From Bradyrhizobium algeriense (GTDB lineage: Bacteria > Pseudomonadota > Alphaproteobacteria > Rhizobiales > Xanthobacteraceae), in NCBI RefSeq assembly GCF_036924595.1, contig NZ_JAZHRV010000001.1, forward strand, positions 1,860,001 to 1,924,000: DNA of 64,000 nucleotides, read 5' to 3'. This document shows, piece by piece, positions 51,512 through 62,461 of the stretch. The notes under the pieces were generated by a model that was given only the letters and a program-made list of their open reading frames with translations, searched no databases and had not been told where the DNA came from. Made by a program: the position numbers and the translations under genes. Every line of letters starts with the position of its first letter. Position 1 is the stretch's first letter.

Positions 51512-51564
51512 CGTATCTCCTGATCCCAAACGCGGATTTTCCGATCGTCGGACGGAGATAGATC

Positions 51565-53187
51565 ATGCCCATTCGCAAGGCTTCCCGCACGGTTAATGCT
51601 TCCTGCACGGTTGCGCTGCTGACCGCGCTCCTGTCGTCCCATTCGGCGATGGCTGAATCCACGCTGCGCATCGCCATGACAGCGTCCGATATCCCCACTG
51701 CAACCGGGCTGCCGAACAACGGTTTCGAGGGAATGCGCTTCCTCGGCTATCCGATCTTCGAAGGATTGGTGCTTTGGGATTTGACCAAGACCGACCGGCT
51801 GGCGACCTTGCGTCCCGGGCTCGCGGAGAAATGGGAACAGGACCCCAGCGACAACAAGACCTGGATTTTTCATCTGCGCCAGGGCGTCAAATTCCACGAC
51901 GGCACCGATTTCAATGCCGACGCCGTGATCTGGAATCTTGACCGTTATTTCAACAGCGAGAGCCCGCAATTTGAGCCGCCGAGTTCAGCGATGTCGCGGG
52001 CGCGTGTTCCCGTGATGGGCAGCTACAAGAAGATCGACGACGCAACCGTCGCCATCACCACCACGAAGCCGGCTTCCTATTTTCCCCATATGGCGGTCTA
52101 TCTTCTGTTCACCTCGCCGACATCGTTCGAGAAGGCGGGAAAGGAATGGGCGAAGGTCGCGACCTTGCCGGCGGCTGGCACCGGGCCGTTTCGGATCACC
52201 AAAGTGGTGCCGCGGCAGGAAGCTGATCTGGCGCGCTGGGACAAATATTGGGACCCGGGCAGGATGGCAAAAGTCGACAATGTCGTGCTGATGCCGATCC
52301 CCGAGGCGAATTCGCGATTGGCCGCGTTGCGCTCCGGCCAGGTCGACTGGATTGAAGTGCCGCCGCCTGACGGCATCGCCTCCCTGAAATCCGCGGGCTT
52401 CACCATTACCACCGGCTCCTATCCGCATGTCTGGCCGTGGTTCTACAACATCGGCGCGGCCAACAGCCCGTTCAGGGATGTCAGAGTTCGCCAGGCGCTG
52501 AACTATTGCATCGATCGGGAAGGGCTGGTCTCGCTGCTCAACGGCACCGCGGAGCCGTCGGTCGGGTGGCTCAAGGCCAGCGATCCCGATTTCGGCGCGC
52601 CGGTCAATCGCTACAAGTTCGAGCCCGCCAAGGGCAAGGCTCTGCTCGCGGAAGCAGGCTACACGCCGGCGAAGCCGCTCTCGTTCAAGGCGCTGATCTC
52701 GAATTCCGGCTCGGGGCAGATGCTGCCGTTGCCGATGAACGAGTACTTGCAGCAGAATCTGAAAGAGGCCTGCGGCGTCAACGTGGAATTCGACGTGATC
52801 GAATGGCAGGTGCTGCTGACGGCGGCGCGCGCCACGCCTGACAGCCCGAATCTGCGCGGCGCGATGGCGCTCAATATCAGTTCGCCGTCGTCGGATGCCG
52901 GCGTCATGGCGCGCTATTTTCTGGCTGCCAATTTCTCGCCGAACGGTTTCAATTTCGAGCAGTGGAAAGACGACGAATTCGAAGACGCGCTGAAGACGAT
53001 CTCGGAATCGACCGATTCGAAGGCGATCTCGACCGCCTACCGCAAGGCGCATGAGCGGCTCGTCGACAATCCGCCGTGGCTCTACATCGTCCACGATCTC
53101 AATCCCCGCGCGATGAGCCCGAAGGTCAAGGGGTTTGTTTCGCCGCAGTCGTGGTTCGTCGATCTGACGCTGGTGAGCGTGCAATAG
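51565..53187 (+). CDS. Family-5 (peptide/nickel-type) ABC substrate-binding protein
   Basis: 540 residues with a signal peptide ending HSAMAES. The large two-lobed family-5 pattern is visible: LRIAMTASDIPT, EGLVLWDLTKTDRLATLRPGLAEKWEQDPSDNKTWIFHLRQGVKFHDG, PFRDVRVRQALNYCIDREGLV and the typical end. Proteins of this class bind oligopeptides, nickel, glutathione or other ligands. No permease or ATPase genes are next to it, so it is an orphan or works with a system elsewhere. Confidence 0.88.
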   Translation: MPIRKASRTVNASCTVALLTALLSSHSAMAESTLRIAMTASDIPTATGLPNNGFEGMRFLGYPIFEGLVLWDLTKTDRLATLRPGLAEKWEQDPSDNKTWIFHLRQGVKFHDGTDFNADAVIWNLDRYFNSESPQFEPPSSAMSRARVPVMGSYKKIDDATVAITTTKPASYFPHMAVYLLFTSPTSFEKAGKEWAKVATLPAAGTGPFRITKVVPRQEADLARWDKYWDPGRMAKVDNVVLMPIPEANSRLAALRSGQVDWIEVPPPDGIASLKSAGFTITTGSYPHVWPWFYNIGAANSPFRDVRVRQALNYCIDREGLVSLLNGTAEPSVGWLKASDPDFGAPVNRYKFEPAKGKALLAEAGYTPAKPLSFKALISNSGSGQMLPLPMNEYLQQNLKEACGVNVEFDVIEWQVLLTAARATPDSPNLRGAMALNISSPSSDAGVMARYFLAANFSPNGFNFEQWKDDEFEDALKTISESTDSKAISTAYRKAHERLVDNPPWLYIVHDLNPRAMSPKVKGFVSPQSWFVDLTLVSVQ

Positions 53188-53198
53188 CTGCGTGGCGC

Positions 53199-54125
53199 TC
53201 AGCCGCCGCGACGCCGCCACCGCCGGTAGGCGTCTTTCGGGATCGTCATGGCGGCGACACCGGCTGTTACAAGGACGAGGCCGAGCGCGAGATTGGCGGG
53301 CACGGCTTCGCCGAGCAGGATCACCGACAGGCCGACGCCGATCGGGATGCGCAGGTAACCTTGTGCGTTGGTGGTGAGCGTGCCGAGCCGCGTCAGGCAC
53401 ATGTAAAATAGCATCAGGCCGAAGGCGCTGGAGAATATGCTCATCGCGACTGTTGCAACCAGCGCCTCAGCCGTCGGCCGCAAGGTCCAGGGATGATCGA
53501 TTACCAGTGATGCTGGCAGCAATATTAGCCCGCCGAACAGCAGCGAGCCCGCGGCCACCACCATCGGGTCGTAGTCGGTCAGCCGCAGACCGAAGATCGT
53601 GGCGCAGGCGAACGAGATGGTGGCGATCAGGATGACGATCTCGGCAAATATATTGGTATCAAGCGTCTCGAGCGCGTCGAGGCCGATGATCACGGCCGTT
53701 CCGACAAGTCCCAGAATGGCGCCGGCAAGCTTCAGCAGCGTGGCCGGCTCGTGCCGCGTAATGGCCCAAGTGATGAGAAAGGCGAAGATCGGCGTCGTCG
53801 AGGCCAGCACCACCGTATTTGACGCCGGCACATATTGCTGCGCCCAGGTGATCAGCAGGAACGGAAACGTCGAATTGATGGTCTGCTGCTGGGCGAACAG
53901 CTTCCAGGCCTTCGCTTCCGTCGGCATCGGTATCCCGCGGACGCGCAGGACCACGAGCAGGAAGGCGGCCGCGATCAGCGAGCGGGCGGAAATGAAGGTG
54001 ATCGGTGGAATCGAGCCGAGGCCGATCTTGGTCAGCGGATAGGTCGAACTCCAGCAGCACGCCAGCGCGAGCAGCAACGCATAGTTGCGCCAGCCGCGAC
54101 GGGCCTTTGGCGCGTCAGGTAGCAA
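53199..54125 (-). CDS. EamA/DMT-family membrane transporter
   Basis: 308 residues with about ten membrane helices in two EamA repeats (first YALLLALACCWSSTYPLTKIGLG; second VILIATISFACATIFGLRLTDYDPMV). The start shown is a TTG at 54125, inside the end of the upstream gene, because no ATG lies before the first helix. An 11-base overlap with the thioesterase gene suggests coupling. The transported compound is unknown; many relatives export amino acids or metabolites. Confidence 0.85.
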   Translation of the reverse strand: MLPDAPKARRGWRNYALLLALACCWSSTYPLTKIGLGSIPPITFISARSLIAAAFLLVVLRVRGIPMPTEAKAWKLFAQQQTINSTFPFLLITWAQQYVPASNTVVLASTTPIFAFLITWAITRHEPATLLKLAGAILGLVGTAVIIGLDALETLDTNIFAEIVILIATISFACATIFGLRLTDYDPMVVAAGSLLFGGLILLPASLVIDHPWTLRPTAEALVATVAMSIFSSAFGLMLFYMCLTRLGTLTTNAQGYLRIPIGVGLSVILLGEAVPANLALGLVLVTAGVAAMTIPKDAYRRWRRRGG

Positions 54126-54603
54126 CGGCGCTGGTGCCCGAGGGCTTCTTCCATTTCACCCGCTTGATGGTGCCTGAGAAGGTAAACAGCGACCGTTCGC
54201 CGGATTTCAATACGCCGCGCAGGAAGATCAGCGAGCCGCCGGCGCGGGTGATTTCGCCCTCGCATTCGACCAGCTCGCCCTCGCGCGCGGCGTCGAGAAA
54301 CTCGCAGGCGAACGACACCGTGACACCGGGTCCCTCCAGCACGGAAGAGGCGATCGCAAACAGGCAGTAATCGGCGAACGACATGAAGCAGCCGCCATGG
54401 ACGTTGCGCATGCCGTTGAGGTGCTTCTTCTCGACCCGGAACGCGCATTGCACGCGGCCGTTTTCGTCCATCCGGTGCCAGAACGGGCCGTTATGGGTCT
54501 CAAAACTGTCGCGGGTCCAGGTCCGCCAGCCCGCGAATTCGCCCTCGGTTTCGACATGCAGGTCGGGGCGCTGGTGAAATGCATTTTTGGGGAGTTCGTT
54601 CAC
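54115..54603 (-). CDS. Hotdog-fold thioesterase (PaaI/4HBT type)
   Basis: 162 residues. The 4HBT core is clear: HLNGMRNVHGGCFMSFADYCLFAIAS (about 61-86), in which HGG-x5-AD is the catalytic region. The first ~45 residues form an extension. It would hydrolyse an acyl-CoA. Its stop codon lies within the start region of the transporter gene. Substrate unknown. The gene is divergent from purL. Confidence 0.83.
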   Translation of the reverse strand: MNELPKNAFHQRPDLHVETEGEFAGWRTWTRDSFETHNGPFWHRMDENGRVQCAFRVEKKHLNGMRNVHGGCFMSFADYCLFAIASSVLEGPGVTVSFACEFLDAAREGELVECEGEITRAGGSLIFLRGVLKSGERSLFTFSGTIKRVKWKKPSGTSAVAT

Positions 54604-54765
54604 TAAAAATGGCCCTTCAATCAGGTGTTTCCGCCCTTAAATCCGATCCGGGAACGATGTGCAAACGCCGATCCTGCAAAGCTCCCCCCGTAAAGCTCTG
54701 GACAGGGCGGAAATGCGCCATAAAAGGCCTTTTCGCACCCCCTCGATCTTCCTATTAAGGCACCC

Positions 54766-56973
<2,208 letters not shown>

Positions 56974-56988
56974 CGACGCCGCAACTTC

Positions 56989-57065
56989 GTAGCCCGCATG
57001 AGCGCAGCGACATGCGGGGCCAGTGTCCGCGTCGTCCCGCATGTCGCTGCGCTCATGCGGGCTAC
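56989..57065. repeat. Palindromic intergenic repeat (GTAGCCCGCATGAGCGC family)
   Basis: Arms 56989-57019 and 57036-57065 form a perfect inverted repeat of 30 bases (GTAGCCCGCATGAGCGCAGC and its complement). It lies between purL and the convergent acyltransferase gene and could end both transcripts. Confidence 0.92.
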
Positions 57066-57069
57066 AGGA

Positions 57070-58254
57070 CTACAGCACCTTCGTCGCGCCGGGGATCTGC
57101 CGCAACGCTCGCGTCAGCGCCCAGCTTCCTGCGACCGTCAGCACGAATCCGATCGTCGCCTTGACGATCGCCGGCAGGTCGTAGTCGAACAGCCAGTATT
57201 GCAGCCACAGCGCGATCGGGTAGTGCACCAGGAACATGCCGTAGGCGTCGGCCTGCATCGGATCGAGTAGCTTGGCTGTGCCTGATTGCCTGAACCTCTG
57301 GAAAAAGGCCAGGATCAGAAACATGATGGCCACGCTGAAGACGGTGAAGCAGATGGCATAGAGCGCTTCATACCAGTCCGGCAACGGCGACGGGTTGCCC
57401 AGTATTTCGCGCTTGATGAAGATCAGCACCCACAAGAGGCAATACGGAACGATCGCCAGCACCATCCAGTCCCAGCTGACCTTGGCCATCCGGCCGTCTG
57501 CAGCGAGCAGCCCGCGATCCATTTGCGCAACGCCTATGCCGGCACCGAAAAAGAAGTAGGTCGCGTAGAGCATCACGCGCCCGTGCTGCACCGAGAACGG
57601 CCCGAACTCGAACCAGCTGCTTGGTCCGTAGTGAACCAGCCCGGGGACGTAGAACGCGGCGGTGACAGCAAGCATGACCGCAAAGAACACTGCGGGTCGG
57701 CGACGGCCGTGCAGCGAGAGGCGGTTGATCGGATCGAGCATGTTGGGCGACAGCCGGTGCAGCAGGCAGGCAACCACGTCGAAGGCGAACAAAACCCAGA
57801 GAAACCAGATCGGCCCGCTCGGCCACGGACCCTTCGTCACCATGTTCCACCAATATTCCGAAAAGCCGATTTCGGGATGGTGCCGCAGGGAGATCGCGTA
57901 ATAGGCGAGCGGAATGACCGTGAACGCGCAGATCACGAACGGCAGGCCAAGCCGAAGCAGGCGGTCCGCCAAGTAGTTCAGCGCTCCCTTCCGGGCGATG
58001 CCGGACCAGGCGAACAGTCCCGAAAGGAAAAAGAACATCGCCATGAAGAAACTGTCGGTGGCGAGCACGATCATGTCGAACCCGAAGAACGACTTCGGAT
58101 CGGTGTGGCCGAAATAGGTATAGGGGATGACGGCATGGTGGAGGAGCACCACCAGCGTCAGGAAGGTGCGGGCGCGATCAAGCGAAAGGTTTCGCGTCCT
58201 GGCCTTGGGCACTGCACCCAATTCGGCGTGCCCCACGGCGGAAATCGATGTCAT
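57070..58254 (-). CDS. Acyltransferase-3-family membrane protein
   Basis: 394 residues from the ATG at 58254, which has GGGAGG upstream; the open frame extends to 58392 but is not coding. It opens with a short polar part, then RNLSLDRARTFLTLVVLLHHAVIPY, the usual start of acyltransferase-3 proteins with the conserved RxxxFLxxVVLLHH pattern. About ten membrane helices follow. Relatives (OpgC, OafA types) acylate glucans, O-antigens or other surface sugars. The substrate is unknown. Confidence 0.85.
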   Translation of the reverse strand: MTSISAVGHAELGAVPKARTRNLSLDRARTFLTLVVLLHHAVIPYTYFGHTDPKSFFGFDMIVLATDSFFMAMFFFLSGLFAWSGIARKGALNYLADRLLRLGLPFVICAFTVIPLAYYAISLRHHPEIGFSEYWWNMVTKGPWPSGPIWFLWVLFAFDVVACLLHRLSPNMLDPINRLSLHGRRRPAVFFAVMLAVTAAFYVPGLVHYGPSSWFEFGPFSVQHGRVMLYATYFFFGAGIGVAQMDRGLLAADGRMAKVSWDWMVLAIVPYCLLWVLIFIKREILGNPSPLPDWYEALYAICFTVFSVAIMFLILAFFQRFRQSGTAKLLDPMQADAYGMFLVHYPIALWLQYWLFDYDLPAIVKATIGFVLTVAGSWALTRALRQIPGATKVL

Positions 58255-58424
58255 GCGCGCCTCCCGGCCGGGCTGTTTGTGCCGAATGTTGCAGCCGGGA
58301 ACCCGATTCAGCAAGGCCCAATGTTCGCTGCCGTTTGCCACGGAATGGCCAGTAGTACAGACAAGTCTACCTATTCTGCGCAGCGCAGACACTTATGCCC
58401 CGGCGATGACAGACGGGAGACGGC

Positions 58425-58784
58425 CTACGCCATTTCCTCGATCGTCACCTTGTCCGGATAGAACGCCAGATGGCCTGATATCTCGGCCATGGCCGGGAAG
58501 GGCGTCTCATAGGTCCAGATCGAATTTTCGATGCTCTTGCCGTTGGCGTTGATGCTGAAATAGTTCGCATCCCCCTTGTAGGGGCAGTGGGTGGTCCGCT
58601 CGGTGCGGGCCAGCAGCGACATATTGGCATCCTCGCGCGGCACATATTGCACCGCCGGATAGCTGGCTTCCTTCAGGGTCAGCGCATGGGTGGTGTCGGC
58701 GATGACCACGCCGCCCACCGAGACGCGGACGCGCTTGGGGTTTGCCGTTATCGTGATCGGATGGTCGGGACCGGGCAATTTCAT
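58425..58784 (-). CDS. DUF427-domain protein
   Basis: 119 residues, a single DUF427 domain: HPITITANPKRVRVSVGGVVIADTTHALTLKE, YVPREDANMSLLARTERTTHCPYKGDANYFSI. The pattern CPYKGxAxY(F/W) is the family signature. DUF427 is a small cytoplasmic beta-rich protein of unknown function, found in many actinobacteria and proteobacteria. Standing alone, divergent from the bolA-like gene. Confidence 0.85.
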   Translation of the reverse strand: MKLPGPDHPITITANPKRVRVSVGGVVIADTTHALTLKEASYPAVQYVPREDANMSLLARTERTTHCPYKGDANYFSINANGKSIENSIWTYETPFPAMAEISGHLAFYPDKVTIEEMA

Positions 58785-58967
58785 GATTTTCAGCCTCTTT
58801 TTCGGTCAGCCCATAATGATCGGGCGCGACCGGATCTCAGGTGTCAAACGGTCGAAGGCGGAATATAGTGCCGCCAGGCGTGACCTAGAAGAGCCTACGC
58901 GCTAGGTTCGGCCGTCACGGTCGCGCGAGCCGGCCGTGATTCGAAACACCTGACGGAGACATGCTGG

Positions 58968-59222
58968 ATGCCGATGGATGCCCACGATATCGAATCGATG
59001 ATCAAGGCAGCTATCCCCGATGCCGAGGTGACGATCCGCGATCTCGCAGGCGACGGCGACCACTACGCCGCGACCGTGATTTCGGAATCCTTCCGCGGCA
59101 AGTCGCGCGTGCAGCAGCACCAGATCGTCTACCAGTCGCTCAAGGGGCAGATGGGCGGCTTGCTGCATGCGCTGGCGCTGCAGACCGGAGTACCTAGCGG
59201 ACCTGGAGTGCCGGAGGCCTAG
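58968..59222 (+). CDS. BolA/IbaG-family protein
   Basis: 84 residues; an ATG two codons later is possible. It has the BolA pattern: IESMIKAAIPDAEVTIRDLAGDGDHYAATVIS, then FRGKSRVQQHQIVYQSLKGQMGG. The histidine-type loop (GDHY) and the HQIVYQSL histidine are present and no cysteine is found, which places it in the His-type BolA group that binds monothiol glutaredoxin through an iron-sulfur cluster. GGAG lies nine bases before the ATG. In many alphaproteobacteria grxD follows; here an LtrA-like gene does. Confidence 0.88.
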   Translation: MPMDAHDIESMIKAAIPDAEVTIRDLAGDGDHYAATVISESFRGKSRVQQHQIVYQSLKGQMGGLLHALALQTGVPSGPGVPEA

Positions 59223-59249
59223 GCCCCGACGGGCCACGCGGGGGCACCG

Positions 59250-60428
59250 ATGACGGATAATCCGCACGGCGCGATGTTTCGCGCGATCGTGCCGCACCAG
59301 CACAGCCGCGTCACTTATGCGGAGCTGTTCTTCGACCTCGTTTTCGTTTTTGCGGTTACCCAGATCTCGCACACGCTGCTCGCCCATTTTACGCTGCTGG
59401 GTGCGCTGCAGGTCACGGTGCTGTTCCTCGCGGTCTGGTGGGTGTGGGTTTTCACCTCCTGGATCACCAACTGGCTCAATCCCGAAAAGACGCCGGTCCG
59501 GCTCCTGCTGTTTGCGATGATGCTGGGCGGCTTGGTGCTGTCGACCTCGATTCCGGCCGCGTTTGAAGCGCGGGGATTGTGGTTCGCCATCGCCTATGCG
59601 GCGATGCAGGTCGGCAAGACGATCTTTCTGTGGGTCTCGACGCCGCCGTCGCGCCCGCGGACACGCATGAACGCCATCCGGATCGCCGCCTGGCTTTCGA
59701 TGTCGGCGGTCTTCTGGATCGCCGGCGGGATGATGGAGGGTCAGTCGCGGCTGGCGCTCTGGGCGATCGCGCTCGTCATCGAATATATTTCGCCGGCGGT
59801 GCGGTTCTGGATTCCCCGATATGGCGCGTCCTCCGTCGCGGACTGGATGATCGAAGGCGGCCACATGGCCGAGCGCTGCGCGCTCTTCATCATCATCGCG
59901 CTCGGAGAATCCATCGTCGTCATCGGCGCAACCTTTGCCGAACTCACCTGGACGACCGAAAACGTTCTGGCGTTCGTCGCAGCCTTCGTGGGTAGCCTCG
60001 CGATGTGGTGGATCTATTTCCACATCGGCGCCGAGGCCGGCTCCGAGCAGCTTTCAAAATCGAGCGAGCCGGGAAGGCTGGCGCGGCTGGCCTATACCTA
60101 TCTGCACATGCCGATCGTTGCCGGCATCATCGTCACGGCGGTGGCGGACGAACTGGTGCTGAAGCACCCGGGCGGGCATTCCGATCTCAAGACGGTGATA
60201 AGCGCAATCGGCGGTCCGCTGCTGTTTCTGTTCGGGACCATCCTGTTCAAGCACAGCTTTCGCGGCTTCCTTCAGCTCTCGCACGGGGTCGGTATCATCG
60301 CACTCTGCGTGCTCGCCTGGTTCGCAAGCGAGCTGTCGCCGCTGATGCTGTCGATCCTGACCACCGCGATCATGATGGTGGTCGCGGTGTGGGAATCGGT
60401 CTCGCTGCAATCGGGTCCGAGAGAATAG
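59250..60428 (+). CDS. LtrA-like (low-temperature requirement A) membrane protein
   Basis: 392 residues with about twelve membrane helices. The family signature near the start is HQHSRVTYAELFFDLVFVFAVTQISHTL. LtrA proteins were named in Listeria for growth at low temperature; the molecular function is unknown. It lies 27 bp after the bolA-like gene in the same direction and ends just before a hairpin at 60437. Confidence 0.85.
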   Translation: MTDNPHGAMFRAIVPHQHSRVTYAELFFDLVFVFAVTQISHTLLAHFTLLGALQVTVLFLAVWWVWVFTSWITNWLNPEKTPVRLLLFAMMLGGLVLSTSIPAAFEARGLWFAIAYAAMQVGKTIFLWVSTPPSRPRTRMNAIRIAAWLSMSAVFWIAGGMMEGQSRLALWAIALVIEYISPAVRFWIPRYGASSVADWMIEGGHMAERCALFIIIALGESIVVIGATFAELTWTTENVLAFVAAFVGSLAMWWIYFHIGAEAGSEQLSKSSEPGRLARLAYTYLHMPIVAGIIVTAVADELVLKHPGGHSDLKTVISAIGGPLLFLFGTILFKHSFRGFLQLSHGVGIIALCVLAWFASELSPLMLSILTTAIMMVVAVWESVSLQSGPRE

Positions 60429-60429
60429 T

Positions 60430-60560
60430 ACCGTTAGAGCCTCATCGGTTCTGATTGAATCAGAACCGGGCTCTCGTCTTTCGTTTGATGCGTTTTCTTT
60501 ACGCAAACCGAATCCACCCCCGGATCAAGTCCGAGGGCGTGGTTCGCCTGGAAACGCTCT
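60430..60560. repeat. Hairpin and repeat-like sequence after the LtrA-like gene
   Basis: CGGTTCTGATT / AATCAGAACCG (60446-60468), a perfect 11-bp inverted repeat, is extended by outer GAGCC / GGCTC and followed by TCGTCTTTCGTTT, so it can act as a terminator. The next ~90 bp (TGCGTTTTCTTTACGC onward to GGAAACGCTCTAA) look like one of the scattered intergenic repeats of Bradyrhizobium. I cannot name the family. Confidence 0.65.
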
Positions 60561-60574
60561 AACTTGAAAGCGCT

Positions 60575-60808
60575 CTAATCAGGCAGCGATCGCCTGACCG
60601 GCAGAAATGGCGACGTGCTGTGCTGATCGACGACGTTTCGAAGAACGAGATTTGACAATTGCACCACGAGCGCCCGCAGCCTGGCATTTTCCTCGATGAG
60701 GGACACCCGTTCGGCGTCCGTCTCTTGATCCCAAGCCTGGTCCTCGCGAACGGAGGACGAGCTGGAATCTTCCTTCCGATTGCCGGACGCTGGATATGCG
60801 TTGCCCAT
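60575..60808 (-). CDS. Small conserved protein with a coiled helix
   Basis: 77 residues from the ATG at 60808 (MGNAYPASGN), with AGGGG at a good distance; an ATG at 60817 also opens the frame. A Ser-rich N-terminal part (about 12-22) is followed by a probable amphipathic helix (TDAERVSLIEENARLRALVVQLSNLVLRNV), which could form a coiled coil. No signal peptide. Unknown function. Confidence 0.6.
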   Translation of the reverse strand: MGNAYPASGNRKEDSSSSSVREDQAWDQETDAERVSLIEENARLRALVVQLSNLVLRNVVDQHSTSPFLPVRRSLPD

Positions 60809-61086
60809 AACTGACATCCCCTGGCACGAACACACCCCTAGCCGAGCCTGACGCAGAAATTCGACTGAGTCCGCGTCAAAAGTTGGACGTTTCGAAGGGC
60901 AAACGAGAGCGCGGATGGAGCGTTTTGCGGGCGGGCCGATAAAGATGAAGATTTGTTAAGAAGTTTGTCTATAGTGGGCGCGGCAAAGGTGCGGGGACGC
61001 GCGGCGGCGTAGCACCTTTCCATCAGACCTAGACCAGCGCGATTCACTCAGTGCCCACGGGGTTGCCGTGGTGGGAATGCGCGCCT

Positions 61087-61386
61087 ATGAAACAAAGTGA
61101 AGCAAGAGTACGCATCATTCAGGAGTGGGATCGCTGGATCGTGACGCAGGCGATCGAGCAGGACGGACCCACCGGAAAAGACTCGTTGAAGTTCTTCCAC
61201 GAACTGCAGGACGCCGGATCGGCGCTATTGGATTTCCAGTCTCGTGGGCAGGACAAGTGGCGGATCATTCACGCGTGGTTGCTGGGTGCAGATCGACTAT
61301 TCGATGACTGGATATCCGCCGCGCCCCGGATCGCTCCAACACGCAGGATGCGACCGGAGCGCAGGAGATCTGACTGCAAGACTTGA
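61087..61386 (+). CDS. Small protein, unknown
   Basis: 99 residues from the ATG at 61087 (MKQSEARVRIIQEWDRWI); the frame also opens earlier at 61051. The middle part KDSLKFFHELQDAGSALLDFQSRGQDKWRIIHAWLLGADRL is orderly and probably helical, while the C-terminal ~25 residues are Arg/Pro-rich and may not be conserved. The stop lies within the tandem repeats that follow. Confidence 0.55.
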   Translation: MKQSEARVRIIQEWDRWIVTQAIEQDGPTGKDSLKFFHELQDAGSALLDFQSRGQDKWRIIHAWLLGADRLFDDWISAAPRIAPTRRMRPERRRSDCKT

Positions 61387-61424
61387 ACTGCAGAGACTTG
61401 AACTGCAGAGACCTGAACTGCAAA
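61380..61424. repeat. Three tandem 15-bp repeats
   Basis: GACTTGAACTGCAGA occurs twice head to tail (61380-61394 and 61395-61409), identical, followed by GACCTGAACTGCAAA (61410-61424) with two changes. They lie in the 53-bp gap between the small gene and egtD, which are convergent. Confidence 0.9.
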
Positions 61425-61439
61425 GCTCGGGACCACTCC

Positions 61440-62411
61440 TCAGGCTGACGCCGCCAGCGCGTGAACCGAAAACATCCGGTCGTGGTCGGTCCAGGATTCC
61501 CGTACCGACCAGCCGGAGTCGCGCGCCAGTGCGGTGAAGCGGTCGAGGCTGTATTTGTAGCTCGACTCGGTGTGGATGCTCTCACCCGGGCGGAATGAAA
61601 AATTCCGTCCGAGGATGCGCACGGTCTGCGCCTTCTTGGCGATCAGGTGCATCTCGATGCGATGCCGCTCGCGGTTATAGACCGAGCGGTGCATGAAGGC
61701 GGAAACGTCGAAATTGCCGCCGAGCTCGCGGTTGATGCGGACCAGAACGTTGAGATTGAAGCGCGCGGTGACGCCGGCTGCATCGTTATAGGCATCGTAG
61801 AGCACGCGTTCGTTCTTTTCGAGATCGACGCCGATGATCATCTGCGCGCCTTCGCCCAGAATCTCGCGCGCACTGCGCAGGAAGGCGCGCGCTTCGTGCG
61901 GCTCGAAATTGCCGAGCGTCGATCCCGGAAAGAAGCCGACCTTGGGCATGCCTTCGATCTCGGCGGGCAGGGCGAACGGCGCGGTGAAATCGGCGGCAAC
62001 CGGATAAACGCCGAGCTCGGGAAAATCCTTGCGCAAGCCGCCGGCCTGCGCGGTCAGGAAGTCGCCGGAAATGTCGACGGGGACATAGCCGCCGAAATCG
62101 CAGCGCTCCAGCAGCAGGCGGACCTTGGTGGTGGCGCCGGCGCCGAATTCCACCAGCGCGGCACCCCTGGGAACGATGGAAGCGATCTCGTCGCCGCGGC
62201 TGCGCAGAATGCCGAGCTCGGTGCGGGTCGGATAATATTCCGGCAGGACCGTGATCTGCTCGAACAGTTCCGAACCTGCGGCGTCGTAGAAATATTTCGG
62301 CGACAGGCGCTTGGGAAATTGCGACAGGTCGCCGATCACGTCGCCGGCAAAGGCGGAGGTCTGCTCATCGAACGGGTAGCTTTGGGCCAAAGTGGCGGCG
62401 TGCAAATTCAT
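61440..62411 (-). CDS. egtD: L-histidine N-alpha-methyltransferase EgtD
   Basis: 323 residues, normal for EgtD, which trimethylates histidine to hercynine with S-adenosylmethionine, the first step of ergothioneine synthesis. The family sequence is clear: SPKYFYDAAGSELFEQITVLPEYYPTRTE, the SAM-binding ALVEFGAGATTKVRLLLE, and YVPVDISGDFL. Second gene of egtB-egtD, 50 bp after egtB. Confidence 0.94.
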   Translation of the reverse strand: MNLHAATLAQSYPFDEQTSAFAGDVIGDLSQFPKRLSPKYFYDAAGSELFEQITVLPEYYPTRTELGILRSRGDEIASIVPRGAALVEFGAGATTKVRLLLERCDFGGYVPVDISGDFLTAQAGGLRKDFPELGVYPVAADFTAPFALPAEIEGMPKVGFFPGSTLGNFEPHEARAFLRSAREILGEGAQMIIGVDLEKNERVLYDAYNDAAGVTARFNLNVLVRINRELGGNFDVSAFMHRSVYNRERHRIEMHLIAKKAQTVRILGRNFSFRPGESIHTESSYKYSLDRFTALARDSGWSVRESWTDHDRMFSVHALAASA

Positions 62412-62461
62412 GATACTCTCCCGAACGCGCTTTCCGGCGCGCTATGATCCTGTTGAGCGGG

